Source: CBDBKL01 sp965206675 | Lineage (GTDB): Bacteria; Bdellovibrionota; Bdellovibrionia; Bdellovibrionales; JAKFYE01 | Assembly (NCBI GenBank): GCA_965206675.1 | Contig: CBDBKL010000006.1 | Location: 62,001 to 126,000, forward strand | Direction: 5' to 3' | Length of the DNA: 64,000 nucleotides | In this document: in pieces, positions 32,378 to 42,027 of the stretch | How the letters are laid out: each line of letters starts with the position of its first letter | Numbering within the stretch: the first letter of the stretch is position 1 | Translations under genes and position numbers: made by a program | Notes under the pieces: generated by a model | Told to the model about the DNA's origin: nothing | Databases searched by the model: none | The model's input: only the letters and a program-made list of their open reading frames with translations

Positions 32378-33319
32378 ATGGAACCCATCCCACATATTAA
32401 AAATGAAAGTGAGTTGTTTCTTCTAACTCAAAAACGAACAACGGAATACATTGCCATGTACTCTTCTTGGTTCAAGGGCATTGTGACAGATCCACAGTAT
32501 ATGATGATCCCTATTGACGACCATATGGTGCACAGAGGGGATGGTATTTTTGAAGCTTTGAGATTTAAATACAACCAATTTGTAGAATTTGATGAACACT
32601 ACGACAGACTACTTCATTCAGCAAAGAGCCTTTACTTGGATATCCCTTATTCAAAAGAAACCATTTTTAATATCTGTCAGGAGCTTTTAACATATAAAAA
32701 CTCAGATAACCCTTTGCTTCGTATTTATGTTTCAAGGGGTCCGGGTGATTTTACACCTAATCCCAGCACAACATCTGGTCCCCAACTGTATATTGTTCTC
32801 ACAGAAACGCCCCCACCTCCCGAGGAATTTTATGAAAAGGGCTGCACTTTGGGTTTAAGTTCTTTACTCCAAAAACCAAACCCTTATCGAGGAATAAAGA
32901 GCTGTAACTATATTCCCAATGTTTTATTAAAAAAAGAAAGTCTTGAAAGGGGTTTTAATTTCTGTGTGAATTTTTCAGAAGAGGGCAACCTTTGTGAGGG
33001 AGCGACCGAAAACATTCTTCTTGTCTCAAAGGACAATGAACTTCTTTCTCCACAGATGAAAGACATTCTTCCTGGAACAACATTAAAGCGCATTCTCAAA
33101 CTTGCCAAACAACTTGTCACGAAGAAAATCTTAAAAGATGTACAAATGAAAGATATAAAAAAAGAAGAAATCTATTCAGCCAAAGAGATCTTTATGGTAG
33201 GAACAACATTTGAAATGTTACCTATCATATCTGTAGAAGACTCTCCTGTTGGTGATGAAAAGCCTGGGATCATTTACAAAGAGCTTTACACAGCCTTACG
33301 AAAGTTCTACACCTCCTAA
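32378..33319 (+). CDS. class IV PLP-dependent aminotransferase
   Basis: A 313-residue fold-type IV transaminase of the IlvE / D-amino-acid aminotransferase / aminodeoxychorismate lyase group. Visible signatures are DDHMVHRGDGIFEALRF (about 49-65), GIKSCNYIPNVLLKKE (about 172-187; the PLP lysine of the family falls in this K-x-x-x-Y/N region) and the cofactor-phosphate region EGNLCEGATENILLV (about 203-217). Substrate cannot be assigned from sequence alone; branched-chain amino acids are one option. No clear Shine-Dalgarno is seen. It is followed by a strong hairpin terminator and is not obviously part of an operon. Confidence 0.85.
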   Translation: MEPIPHIKNESELFLLTQKRTTEYIAMYSSWFKGIVTDPQYMMIPIDDHMVHRGDGIFEALRFKYNQFVEFDEHYDRLLHSAKSLYLDIPYSKETIFNICQELLTYKNSDNPLLRIYVSRGPGDFTPNPSTTSGPQLYIVLTETPPPPEEFYEKGCTLGLSSLLQKPNPYRGIKSCNYIPNVLLKKESLERGFNFCVNFSEEGNLCEGATENILLVSKDNELLSPQMKDILPGTTLKRILKLAKQLVTKKILKDVQMKDIKKEEIYSAKEIFMVGTTFEMLPIISVEDSPVGDEKPGIIYKELYTALRKFYTS

Positions 33320-33401
33320 GTAAAAGTTCAAGATAATTTAAGAGAGCCCTACACACAATATAGCAAATAATATCCTACAAAAAGTAAGCTCTATGATAGA
33401 T

Positions 33402-33450
33402 GAATCTTTTAAAATGTACATGACATTTTAAAAGATTCTTTTATTTCTTT
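33402..33450. terminator. perfect 16-bp stem terminator between convergent genes
   Basis: Arms GAATCTTTTAAAATGT and ACATTTTAAAAGATTC, with a five-base loop, are followed on the plus strand by a T-rich run. It lies between the aminotransferase (plus) and the thioesterase (minus). The arms are symmetrical enough to act in both directions. Confidence 0.85.
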
Positions 33451-33561
33451 ACGAATTTTAGATCTCTCTTCTTCCTTAAAAAATATACGACTCATATTAC
33501 AATTAGGTTTCCACACACTCGATTTCTTCTTCTTCCCCCAGAGGTACAAAACCTTATTTTT

Positions 33562-34041
33562 TTATGAAATCTTTTTTGCCGACAGTGTAAGGTAAAACTC
33601 GGCTACGATTTTTTCTTTATCAATCTTAGGAACAACGGCATAGGTTTTAAAAGCCTTAGATTGACGCTCTCCTGTGGCAATAGCTTGAGAGATAAGATTT
33701 TCAATCCCCTCCCCTTCTTCACAGATAAAATGCACATCATCTTCTGGCCGCCTGAGAAATTGTGCCCTTACATCTTTAAAGATAATACTAACCTTGCTCT
33801 TTGCCTCTTCAATTTTTGCAAAACCCAGAAGTCCAATAGCCATATCAGCTCCAATACAAAGTGCTCCAAAGTACATGCTTCCCAAATGGTTTTTAGTTAT
33901 ATAATTAAGTGGAATTTTTAATTCAATGCGCTTATCGGACATTTCAATAACTGTTGGTGAGGCTAAAAAAACAAGTGGAATTTTTCTCAAACCCAACAGT
34001 CTAAGTTTAGCTGTTTCTCTCCAAAGGTTTTTTATCAACAT
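33562..34041 (-). CDS. hotdog-fold protein, DUF4442/PaaI-like thioesterase
   Basis: A 159-residue single-domain protein. LNYITKNHLGSMYFGALCIGADMAIGL (about 54-80) matches the hotdog helix of DUF4442 and PaaI-like acyl-CoA thioesterases, in which the N-H-x-G-[ST]-[ML]-Y/H-x-G-A region forms the active site. The beta strands KVSIIFKDVRAQFLRRPEDDVHF follow. It is likely cytosolic and would hydrolyse an acyl thioester. It converges on the aminotransferase. Confidence 0.75.
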   Translation of the reverse strand: MLIKNLWRETAKLRLLGLRKIPLVFLASPTVIEMSDKRIELKIPLNYITKNHLGSMYFGALCIGADMAIGLLGFAKIEEAKSKVSIIFKDVRAQFLRRPEDDVHFICEEGEGIENLISQAIATGERQSKAFKTYAVVPKIDKEKIVAEFYLTLSAKKIS

Positions 34042-34108
34042 AAAAAGCTGCCTTGTTTTTTAATTCTTAAAAATAAAACTTTTATAGTGATGAAGCGAAA
34101 ATTTTCTT

Positions 34109-35599
34109 TTAGTAACAGAACCTTCTGATTAGCTTTTGCTTCACCACAGTCAATAACCCGCCCCTGTGTTTTATAGAAAGTTCACTGGATTTTTTTCCAC
34201 CTCTAATTTTTAGAAAATCATTAGTAAAAATACTATTGCTAACCTCTAAAGGTGTTTCTCCTCTTTCATTTACAGCATTAATTTTTACTCCCTTTTCAAG
34301 AACGGTTGTTACCACTTCGGCCACTCCCCTTTCCTGGTCACTCGTACTCCCCCCACTAGATGCCACCGCTAGATGTAAAACTGTGTATCCATACATAGAT
34401 CGATTATCAGTCACATCCCCACCATTATTCAGCATAGACATAAATGCATCTTTTACACCATCGTGTCTTACATAGAATGCAGCCAACAGAAATGGAGTCT
34501 CAGCATAATCACTATTCCCTCCACCAGCATTTGGATTTGCACCATGCTTAAGAAGTATATCCACGCTTTGTTTTCGTAGTGACGGAGAATTAAAATCTTT
34601 ATCTACAATTCTATATAAAGGCGTATTATTAGAACTATCCCTCACATTAGGATTAGCTCCCTTTTTAAGTAACACATCCAACACTTCCGGTCTATCGAGT
34701 GCCGAATGAACAAGAAAAGAATACTCTCTTATATCTATGTTTTCAGATTCAATAATGGACTCAACTTTTTCTGATTGATTATCATGAACAGCAAAAACAA
34801 GTTCTTTCAAACCAACCCTATCCCTATCTGAAGTTGACAACCTATAAGCCATCAATAGATCTTTAAGACGACTTCTTGCCGCTAAAGCCTCTGGTGTGTA
34901 CCCATGTTTATTTAGGGCTTTAATATCCGCTCCCCGCTCAATAAGTTCCAATGCCACCTTACTTAATTCTACATCCATTCGTGGAGTGTTAGCTCTAGTC
35001 CACCGGTCAAAAGAAGCAGCCACATGGTGCAAAGCTGTCTTTTTATTCACGGATCGATTATCAGCTACATCTCCACCATTATTAAGCATAGCCATAAACG
35101 CAGGACTGACAGTTTCCGTCCCTATGTAGAATGCAGCTAACAAAAATGGAGTCTCAGAATAAGGGCTACCTTTTCCTTTGGCATTCGGATCAGCCCCATA
35201 CTTAAGAAGTATATCCACACTTTCTAGCCATTTTTCTATTCGACCAACTGTTCTATAAGATGACACTGTAGTAATAAGCCCTATAATTTCATATAAGGGC
35301 GTATTATTATTAGACCCCACTCTCACATCAGGATCGGCCCCCTTTTCAAGTAACACCTCCAACACTTGCGGTCTATCAAAAGCCGAGTGGATAAGATAAG
35401 AATACTGTTTCATATCTATGTCTTCAGATTCAAGAATGGACTTAACTTTTTCTGGTTCATTGTTATGAATAGCAAGAACAAACTCACCCAAAGCTGCATC
35501 CGAAGGCCCTTGCGTGATGTTAGCCGACTCTGCTTGTAATATAATAGAAAATATAAAAACAAAGATAAGTCCCACCGACTTCATCTTAATAGCCTCCAA
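34109..35599 (-). CDS. secreted ankyrin-repeat protein with an internally duplicated architecture
   Basis: The 496-residue product starts MKSVGLIFVFIFSIILQAESA (after an in-frame MEAI; the second Met is the likelier start), a signal peptide. Two tandem halves, about residues 30-255 and 265-470, have the same order of elements: IHNNEPEKVKSILESEDIDM / VHDNQSEKVESIIESENIDI, then PQVLEVLLEKGADPDVR / PEVLDVLLKKGANPNVR, then ETPFLLAAFY in both. The gene therefore arose by duplication of one ankyrin module of about 225 residues and fusion. The C-terminal end is basic and carries a final FCY. It is part of the 28-37 kb cluster of secreted ankyrin proteins. Confidence 0.82.
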   Translation of the reverse strand: MEAIKMKSVGLIFVFIFSIILQAESANITQGPSDAALGEFVLAIHNNEPEKVKSILESEDIDMKQYSYLIHSAFDRPQVLEVLLEKGADPDVRVGSNNNTPLYEIIGLITTVSSYRTVGRIEKWLESVDILLKYGADPNAKGKGSPYSETPFLLAAFYIGTETVSPAFMAMLNNGGDVADNRSVNKKTALHHVAASFDRWTRANTPRMDVELSKVALELIERGADIKALNKHGYTPEALAARSRLKDLLMAYRLSTSDRDRVGLKELVFAVHDNQSEKVESIIESENIDIREYSFLVHSALDRPEVLDVLLKKGANPNVRDSSNNTPLYRIVDKDFNSPSLRKQSVDILLKHGANPNAGGGNSDYAETPFLLAAFYVRHDGVKDAFMSMLNNGGDVTDNRSMYGYTVLHLAVASSGGSTSDQERGVAEVVTTVLEKGVKINAVNERGETPLEVSNSIFTNDFLKIRGGKKSSELSIKHRGGLLTVVKQKLIRRFCY

Positions 35600-35676
35600 G
35601 CTTCATTATTTTTGATAAGTCTCATAATGACGGCAACCAACTCTATAGATTTCTCTTTATTAATGCAAGGAGTTCT

Positions 35677-36633
35677 TTAAGAAAAGCAACGACTTCGTGC
35701 TATACGAGGGAGAGGGTTTACACCTTTAGAGCCTTCTCCTCTACCAGTTTGTATCCAAAACCTTTCTATCTCTTCCAGAGATACATCACTTCTATTTGCT
35801 CCGGCCTTAACCAATAATTTTATAACTTCTGCTGGAACATCAAAAAACACAGCATAATCTAGAGGAGTTATTCCTCCTCTATCTATTACATTGACATCAA
35901 CTTTTAGTTCAATCAACTTACTAACAATATGTAATCGATCATGAGATTTATTAGTAAACTCCCCTGAATATATAACAGCTAGATGCAGAGGTGCCATACC
36001 CGCAGCAAAATTTCTTACTCCTGGTTTAGCTCCGGCTTTAATTAAATAAACAACATTTTCAAAGGCTCCTGATTCAACGGCTGCATGTAAGGGTGTATCT
36101 CCATATCGATTTTCTATAGTATGTATATCGACCTCTTGTTTAAGAAGTAAACGCAAAACTCCATTACCTATTGGAAAAGAAGAAACATGGTGAACAAGTG
36201 AAATCCCTCTACTATCGCTTACATTTTTATTGGTTTTTGCATCCTTTAAAAGAAGGTTAAAAATATCCCAGCGAGGTCCACTATTCCGCCGCAATTGCTC
36301 TGACTGTATGAGAAAAAGATTTGCAGCGCGATATAAAGGAGTCCAACGACTAAAAACATGGGAGCTCAAATAGGCCATCTCTTTGGCTGCTTCACCAGCA
36401 TGAATAGGATTAGAATGCACTTCTTCTTTTAGAATGGCTGCGCTTGTTCTTTGAATATCCATTTTTAAATCTATTCCACCGCTTTCAATACCGGCTTTAA
36501 CTATTTTAACATCTTCTATTTCACCCCTTTCAATAGCCATAAGAAAATCTCTCTGACTGATCTTCTGTCCCTCTGCTTCTGCATGAATCCAAAGAGAGAA
36601 TATAAAAACAAAGATAAAAGCTAGATGTTTCAT
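35677..36633 (-). CDS. secreted ankyrin-repeat protein
   Basis: The 318-residue product begins MKHLAFIFVFIFSLWIHAEA (signal peptide). After a helical spacer (about 40-120) come four to five ankyrin repeats: RGISLVHHVSSFPIGNGVLRLLLKQ, YGDTPLHAAVESGAFENVVYLIKAGA, APLHLAVIY and GGITPLDYAVFFDVPAEVIKLLVKAGA. The tail ends RSRCFS with the single late Cys seen in its neighbours. The signal region closely resembles that of the gene at 34109-35599, 77 bp downstream on the same strand, so the two may be cotranscribed paralogues. Confidence 0.8.
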   Translation of the reverse strand: MKHLAFIFVFIFSLWIHAEAEGQKISQRDFLMAIERGEIEDVKIVKAGIESGGIDLKMDIQRTSAAILKEEVHSNPIHAGEAAKEMAYLSSHVFSRWTPLYRAANLFLIQSEQLRRNSGPRWDIFNLLLKDAKTNKNVSDSRGISLVHHVSSFPIGNGVLRLLLKQEVDIHTIENRYGDTPLHAAVESGAFENVVYLIKAGAKPGVRNFAAGMAPLHLAVIYSGEFTNKSHDRLHIVSKLIELKVDVNVIDRGGITPLDYAVFFDVPAEVIKLLVKAGANRSDVSLEEIERFWIQTGRGEGSKGVNPLPRIARSRCFS

Positions 36634-36792
36634 AGGAAGAACTCCTATCTAAAATAAGCTGCCCGATCAAAAATAAATCAACCGACTAAAAATTATACAA
36701 TAATTATAGTTTTTACTTTTATATCGAATACAAAACTTATTCATGATATACTTACTTTAATACCCCCAACTGTAAAAATCACCGGAGTATCA

Positions 36793-37746
36793 TTGAAAGC
36801 GTTTACGATTTTTATTTTTACAGCCTTACTCACGACTCTTCCGTTATCAGCAAATGATAACGATATGAGTGATAAAGAGCTTGCATTACAGATCATTGAA
36901 GAAAAGACACCTGAGTTCCCTATTCAAGAACAAACATTTATCCAGACATCATTAGTGTCAAATCCAGAATTAAATATAGAGCATTATTATCAAGAGATGT
37001 CTGCAGAACGTTTCCTTCAAGTCCTTAGAGATGGATGGTTAGATAATTTAGAAGATAATATGCTAAAAAAACTTGAAGCTAAAATAAAGGAGCAATTTCC
37101 ACAAAACTCCCAACAATCGCAACAAATTATATTAGAATCTTTAAAACCAACTGTTAAAATACTATCTTCAAGAACATCTACTGTGCTTTCAGAAGTACTC
37201 CCTGCCAAAAGCTATCCTGCAAGATTTATAGTCATAACTAACACTATATTTCTAGGTTTTTTTGAAAGAGAGGCTCTAAGTAACAGCAATAGTATACTCA
37301 CAGCCCTACTCTTACCTAAAGAAATGATTTCAACTCGCAGGCTTTCACTCCAACAAAAAAAAGATCTTCTAAGGCGTGCATCGAATGAACATTTGGAAAA
37401 TTATTCTAGAAACACATATTTGTTTAGACAAATGTTAAGTGAACCTGACATAGCCGGAGATCCTGAAGCCCGTCAGATGCTTGAACGATTGGAACGTATA
37501 GAAAGAAGAACCCTCGAAGAAGCCGCTCAAAAATCTTATGATGTAGCACTTGAAACTGCTCTTTCTTCTCCGCAAACAGATAATATCATGGAATTTACAA
37601 CAATAGCTGTGGACATTTATCAGAGAGAATTTAAAAAACACGCAGATGAATGGGGCAAAACAGTTAGAAGAACATTTGAGAATATGAGATCCCCTGAAGA
37701 ATTGAAGGAAAAATCACAAAAGGAGCCAAACAGTTGCCCTTATTAA
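36793..37746 (+). CDS. secreted helical protein, unknown function
   Basis: A TTG start is chosen because GGAG lies five to eight bases upstream and the frame begins with a signal peptide (MKAFTIFIFTALLTTLPLSA). The mature part (~297 residues) is polar and almost entirely helical, with one hydrophobic segment near residue 145-160 (ARFIVITNTIFLGFF) and long charged helices rich in Glu, Arg and Leu (about 190-300, QMLERLERIERRTLEEAA) that could form coiled coils. It ends NSCPY. No family recognised. It is divergent from the ankyrin gene at 35677 and convergent with fur. Confidence 0.65.
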   Translation: MKAFTIFIFTALLTTLPLSANDNDMSDKELALQIIEEKTPEFPIQEQTFIQTSLVSNPELNIEHYYQEMSAERFLQVLRDGWLDNLEDNMLKKLEAKIKEQFPQNSQQSQQIILESLKPTVKILSSRTSTVLSEVLPAKSYPARFIVITNTIFLGFFEREALSNSNSILTALLLPKEMISTRRLSLQQKKDLLRRASNEHLENYSRNTYLFRQMLSEPDIAGDPEARQMLERLERIERRTLEEAAQKSYDVALETALSSPQTDNIMEFTTIAVDIYQREFKKHADEWGKTVRRTFENMRSPEELKEKSQKEPNSCPY

Positions 37747-37933
37747 AGAGTTTAAAATAATGACTCGATTGCGTATATTCAATTAACCTGCACAACAAAA
37801 TGTTTATCAACAAGCAACCACCCGATACTTTCAAATCACCCATCCTCTCAAAAAATACAAAAATAATAAAAGTATAAATAATTGATTTAGCTATGTTTTT
37901 TATATTCATGTAGTCTATTGACTACAAAACTTT

Positions 37934-38437
37934 CTAGACTGTGGATTCTGGTGGGCATTTTGAGCGGCATTCGAAGCAATAGCCCTGTAGTTCCATAAGA
38001 TGATCTGTGAGGATAAATCCAAGTTTTTCAGCAATATCTTTTTGTAGTTTTTCGATTTGGGAGTTGTAAAACTCACTGATGCGTCCACAGTGTAGACAAA
38101 CCATATGATCGTGATGTCCCCCTTCGATGAGTTCGTACCGAGCGGGCATATTATTAACTCGGGTTTCACTGATAATTTTATTTTCAACAAGTCTTTTTAG
38201 GAAACGATAAATTGTAGCAAATCCGATGCTGGAATCAACGGGATGTATACATTCATAGAGTTCTTGAGCGGTGATATGCTTTGGCATTTTGTAGAGATAG
38301 CTAAGTATTGTAATTCTCTGTTCTGTCACTTTTAGTCCCATTTTTCGAATCATACGTTTATGATCTTCTTCTGATCGTTTTGGTAAGTGAGGTAGTTCTT
38401 TTATTTGATGATTGTTTAAAAAGCGGTGTGTCTCCAT
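37934..38437 (-). CDS. fur: Fur-family metalloregulator
   Basis: A 167-residue Fur/PerR/Zur-type repressor. The N-terminal winged helix carries GLKVTEQRITILSYLY (about 31-46), typical of the DNA-binding domain. The C-terminal dimerisation domain has HHDHMVCLHCGRISEF (about 110-125), giving the H-x-H metal site and first C-x-x-C pair, and CFECRSKC (about 155-162), giving the second. A structural zinc site is thus complete. Whether iron, peroxide or zinc is sensed cannot be told from this; I use fur as the family name. The inverted TGAAT/ATTCA motif at 38538-38553 may be an autoregulatory operator. Confidence 0.85.
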   Translation of the reverse strand: METHRFLNNHQIKELPHLPKRSEEDHKRMIRKMGLKVTEQRITILSYLYKMPKHITAQELYECIHPVDSSIGFATIYRFLKRLVENKIISETRVNNMPARYELIEGGHHDHMVCLHCGRISEFYNSQIEKLQKDIAEKLGFILTDHLMELQGYCFECRSKCPPESTV

Positions 38438-38537
38438 AATTTTCCTCTAATCTCTTACATGTGTTTTTATCTCTGCCGAACTCGTGGTGGCCTTGAAAGC
38501 ACAACACTATTTGGACTTTCTGGCCGTTTATGTCAAT

Positions 38538-38553
38538 TGAATAATGACATTCA
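38538..38553. promoter_or_regulatory. possible Fur-family operator
   Basis: TGAAT-AATGAC-ATTCA, an imperfect palindrome about 100 bp upstream of the fur start, within a wider A/T-rich symmetrical region (CAATTGAATAATGACATTC). Fur-family sites are A/T-rich inverted repeats of this kind, but the match to the textbook Fur box is loose. Confidence 0.3.
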
Positions 38554-38728
38554 CTTTCAATAAGCATCCCCCTCCCCTCAAGATAAACTAAAAAGTTTTA
38601 GATGAAGTATAGGAAATAGTAATTTATACAAATGCTAAGGAACTCGAGGATAAAAGAATTCTTAGCTTGAGATTATTAATTGCCGAAGGAAAGCCAAAAT
38701 ACTAAGCTGCGTCAACCCAAGGGAAACT

Positions 38729-39082
38729 ATGAAGAAAAGCCAATATAAAGGACATTCTTTCGAATTTTTAGTTTTAGAACATAGGCCAGAGGGTGAAACT
38801 GACGGACCTGCTTCCAGAGTATTGTCATGTCTTACTTTTTCAAAAATTGAAATGCTTCTAAAGGGTCAACCAAGATTTGATACTTTCCCTGTAACACTTT
38901 CCGCTCCACAAGATGGAACTAAGATAGATGCTAATGTTGAAGTCATTAGCGGTGACGGTAAGACTTTTAAGGTTAAATTTTTAAACCCATCTAAAGAACT
39001 TTTAAAAAAACTTTCTTGGTGGGATGAAGCTACAGTTCAGCCTGCTCCTTCGCCTTCCCAAAGTGAGGATATCGTCGTTTAA
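38729..39082 (+). CDS. small cytoplasmic protein, unknown function
   Basis: A 117-residue protein with AAGGG before its ATG. It begins MKKSQYKGHSFEFLVLEHRP and looks beta-rich (FDTFPVTLSAPQDGTKIDANVEVISGDG), with a Pro/Ser/Gln-rich tail. No signal peptide or membrane segment. I considered PilZ, but the R-x-x-x-R motif needed for cyclic-di-GMP is not evident. Its last 53 bp overlap the 3' end of the type IIG restriction gene on the other strand. Confidence 0.6.
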   Translation: MKKSQYKGHSFEFLVLEHRPEGETDGPASRVLSCLTFSKIEMLLKGQPRFDTFPVTLSAPQDGTKIDANVEVISGDGKTFKVKFLNPSKELLKKLSWWDEATVQPAPSPSQSEDIVV

Positions 39083-41967
39083 ACCAAGTTCTAACTTCTA
39101 AAATATCATCTTCATCCAAACCATAAAGCTCATTCACAAAAGGCTCTACTAATTCATCTACCTTTCCAGTAAGCCCCCTTTCTCCATAATGTTTTTCCTT
39201 TATTTGAAGAACAGAATCACAAATCATTTCTGCTTTTCGTAATTGTGCTTTTGTAGGAATCACTATAGGCAAATAGTGGAAGTAGTTTGTCATAAAATCC
39301 ACTGTGTTTTGGACAAAGTTTTTTGCAAAATATCTCATTAAATGAGAGCATAAAATAATTAACAAATATTTATTTAATCTTTGATCAAATGGTAAAATTA
39401 AATTTTCCTTTACCCCAAAAACACCACCAAAACTCAATCTATAAGTTGGAGCGTATAAACCTGTGACCGTACAAGCAATTCCTGTTTGGAAATAATATTT
39501 CGCATTTTGAAAGCGAGGTTTTTTAGGGGTACCAGGAGGCCATTTATTTCTTTTTTTCAAAGTTCGAACAGATTTTTCCGACCAATCAATCCAATAATCT
39601 ATAGGTTTCCAAAAATTGTTTAACTCCCCACCTCTTGTATCTTGCTCCCCTCCCTTATCAAAAGGAATAAAATATCGGTCTGAATCAAAATCTAATACTT
39701 TTATTCCATTGTTCTTTTCATCTTCCGTTAAAGAAGATAGCATAGAGGAAGAAATAATATTTTTCTCTGATACATCTAAAATGTTTTTCCTTCTAGGGTT
39801 AGCTTGAATCCCTTTTGATTTTCTTAAAAAGTTTTTATCGTCTGCTGTAGCTAACCCTTGCATAACAGAAGCCAATTGCCAAAGTTTTGCAACAAGAATA
39901 CCCCCCCCCTTTTTTTTTCTTCTTACCAATAAGCAATCAATTTTTTTCTCTAACAATTTTGTTTTTGAACTTAAAATATTTTTTCCCATAGGAAGATCAG
40001 AACAAAACAAAGCTAATGAAGCATTTCCACAAAGAATAGGGTGAGTACAGTCTTGTTGATTTAAAAGACTCCTACTTGGAAATTCCCCTTTGAGTTTTTC
40101 TCTTTTTATACGTGGATTTTTTAATCTTAAATAAGAAAGCGCATAAGGAATTTGATAAGAATATAACTTACTCTTTTCGATTTTATTATGCTCTTTTTGT
40201 AAATAAGATAGCGCGAATTCATACTCTTTATCTCTAGGATGAATAGGCCATGCATCTGTAAATCTATAATAAGACGATTCCCTTTCTTTTTCTGCAACAG
40301 GTGTTTTTTTTAATAGAAAATATACAAGGAAAAACGTCTCTCCCTAGGAAGGCATTTCTATGTAATTGAAATATATTTTGAATCTTTGATCTCTTAAAAA
40401 TTTCTTTTCTTAATTCTTCATTTATTTTAGTCATTAAAAAAGTATTACTAAGAATAAAGAACAGATTTCCACCCTCTTTTAAAATATTTATGCTTTGAAG
40501 TATGAAATAACTATAAGAGTCCTTACCTCCTAAATTATATTGATTTTTAATCGCCTCAGTGACTTTAACACCATATGGTGGGTTTCCAATTATTAAATCG
40601 GGAATAAATCCTTCAATTTGAGAAAATAACCCACTATCTAAAAAATCCCTGGAGTTAACAATTTTACCAAAATCAAATTTCCCTTTAGGAGCAATAGCAT
40701 TCCATACGCCCGGTGTTGAATATAGTTCCAAAAACATTCCAAGTTGTGTTGTTTGAACAGCAAAAGGATCAATATCTATTGCTTGTATATGAGACATTGT
40801 ACTTTTGTGAGCTTCAATGACTTTATTTGGTCCTCCGGACTTCCCTAGATAAGCATTTTTCACCCTCTCATATACTTCACGAACAAAATGCCCCGAACCA
40901 CAAGCCGGTTCCATAATTTTTTTATTTTTCCAAGTGCCTAAAGTATTTTCAGCACTATTGACCATTGCTTTAACAATTTCAGGGGGAGTATAGACATTTC
41001 CAAGTGATTTAACTTGAAGATCAAGTTCTTCCGATTTAACTAACCCATCCCAAATATCTCCTATCGGATTGCCGCGCCCTTCAAATACGAGAGCCTGAGT
41101 GATAGAGGCACTGCTCATAATTTCAGAAACAAACTTTTCACACCAGTCAGAAAGTTCTAAAGCATCATAAGGATCAGCTTTTAAGATTCCAGGAAAATTC
41201 TTGGCCCATTTCTTAATCTCTTGTTTAAATTTCTCTGGAAAAGTAACGTCCTTTCTATCAGTAAAAATTTTTATGAATAATATTTTTAAAGTTAGAGAAA
41301 GAGCTACACTCGATAAAATACTTTTGATGACTACATCCTCTTTAACCTTTTCTAGAGATGCATCAACAAAAGATTTTCTTGTATGCAAAATTTTATCAAA
41401 ATCCTTTTTTCGTTTACCCAGTTTTGCACTCGCAAATTTATATTCTATTGGAAAGTATTGGTCAGTTAGATCTTCAAATATAACCTCTCTAACTTTTTTG
41501 AGAAGTTTAATTGTTTGATTTAAGGTGAGCTGCTCAGTTAATAGCCCTGACCCTTTTTGCTGCAAAGCTTTCTCCCAAGAAATAGGGTCACAGGGGGCAT
41601 AAGAAAACTCTTCACTCTTATCTTTTAATCGTTTATACCACTTATGTTCGACTCCATTTGACAATAGTGCATAAGGGGGAGGAATAGGGAAAGAATCGCC
41701 TAAACAATAATCAAATAACTGATCGACATCTCTCTTAACGAGTTTATGTTTTTCCCTTTTAGCCTCTACTAGAAGAATAATGCCTGTTTGATTTTTAAAA
41801 CCTCCATCATAAGGCCCCTTCTGCTGACCTCTTTTCCTTACGTAGGTTTGTTCATCAAAAAATCTACTTCTTCTTCTTGGATATCCTAATTCATCCTCAA
41901 GATAGGGATATATCAATTTGCTGAAAGTATTAAATTCATTCCATCCTTGTTTTGACATCTGAGCCAC
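39030..41967 (-). pseudogene. type IIG restriction-modification enzyme (nuclease-methylase fusion), split at an A8 tract
   Basis: 40264-41967 encodes the front (567 residues). An N-terminal nuclease-like region has YDGGFKNQTGIILLVEAKRE (E-x-K of a PD-(D/E)xK fold, about 53-72), then an N6-adenine methylase with motif I MEPACGSGHF and motif IV GNPPYG. It runs off frame at eight A residues (T8 at 40304-40311). Deleting one A lets the frame continue as KKTPVAEKERESSYYRF without a stop through 40263-39030, which is the C-terminal part including the target-recognition region. A second tract, A9 followed by G9 (39901-39918), lies in that part. Full length would be about 978 residues, the usual type IIG size. 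Such enzymes cut and methylate near one site. The present copy is OFF by sequence, or carries a sequencing error. Confidence 0.82.
39901..39918. repeat. double homopolymer tract C9T9 (G9/A9 on the coding strand)
   Basis: Nine C followed by nine T, coding on the minus strand for Lys-Lys-Lys-Gly-Gly-Gly in the C-terminal part of the type IIG gene. Each run is long enough for slippage. Together with the A8 tract 390 bp away, it gives the gene two or three switch points. Confidence 0.85.
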
Positions 41968-42027
41968 TTTTCTTTATTTTTCAATCAAAGTAAGGAAAAA
42001 AGTATTATTTATAAGGAATTCTAAAAT

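Noticed and set aside
37915..38190. 91-residue minus-strand frame
   Set aside because: Alternate frame of the Fur gene, whose zinc motifs are intact.
38729..39082. PilZ assignment for the 117-residue protein
   Set aside because: The Arg-rich cyclic-di-GMP motif is not visible, so it is left as unknown.
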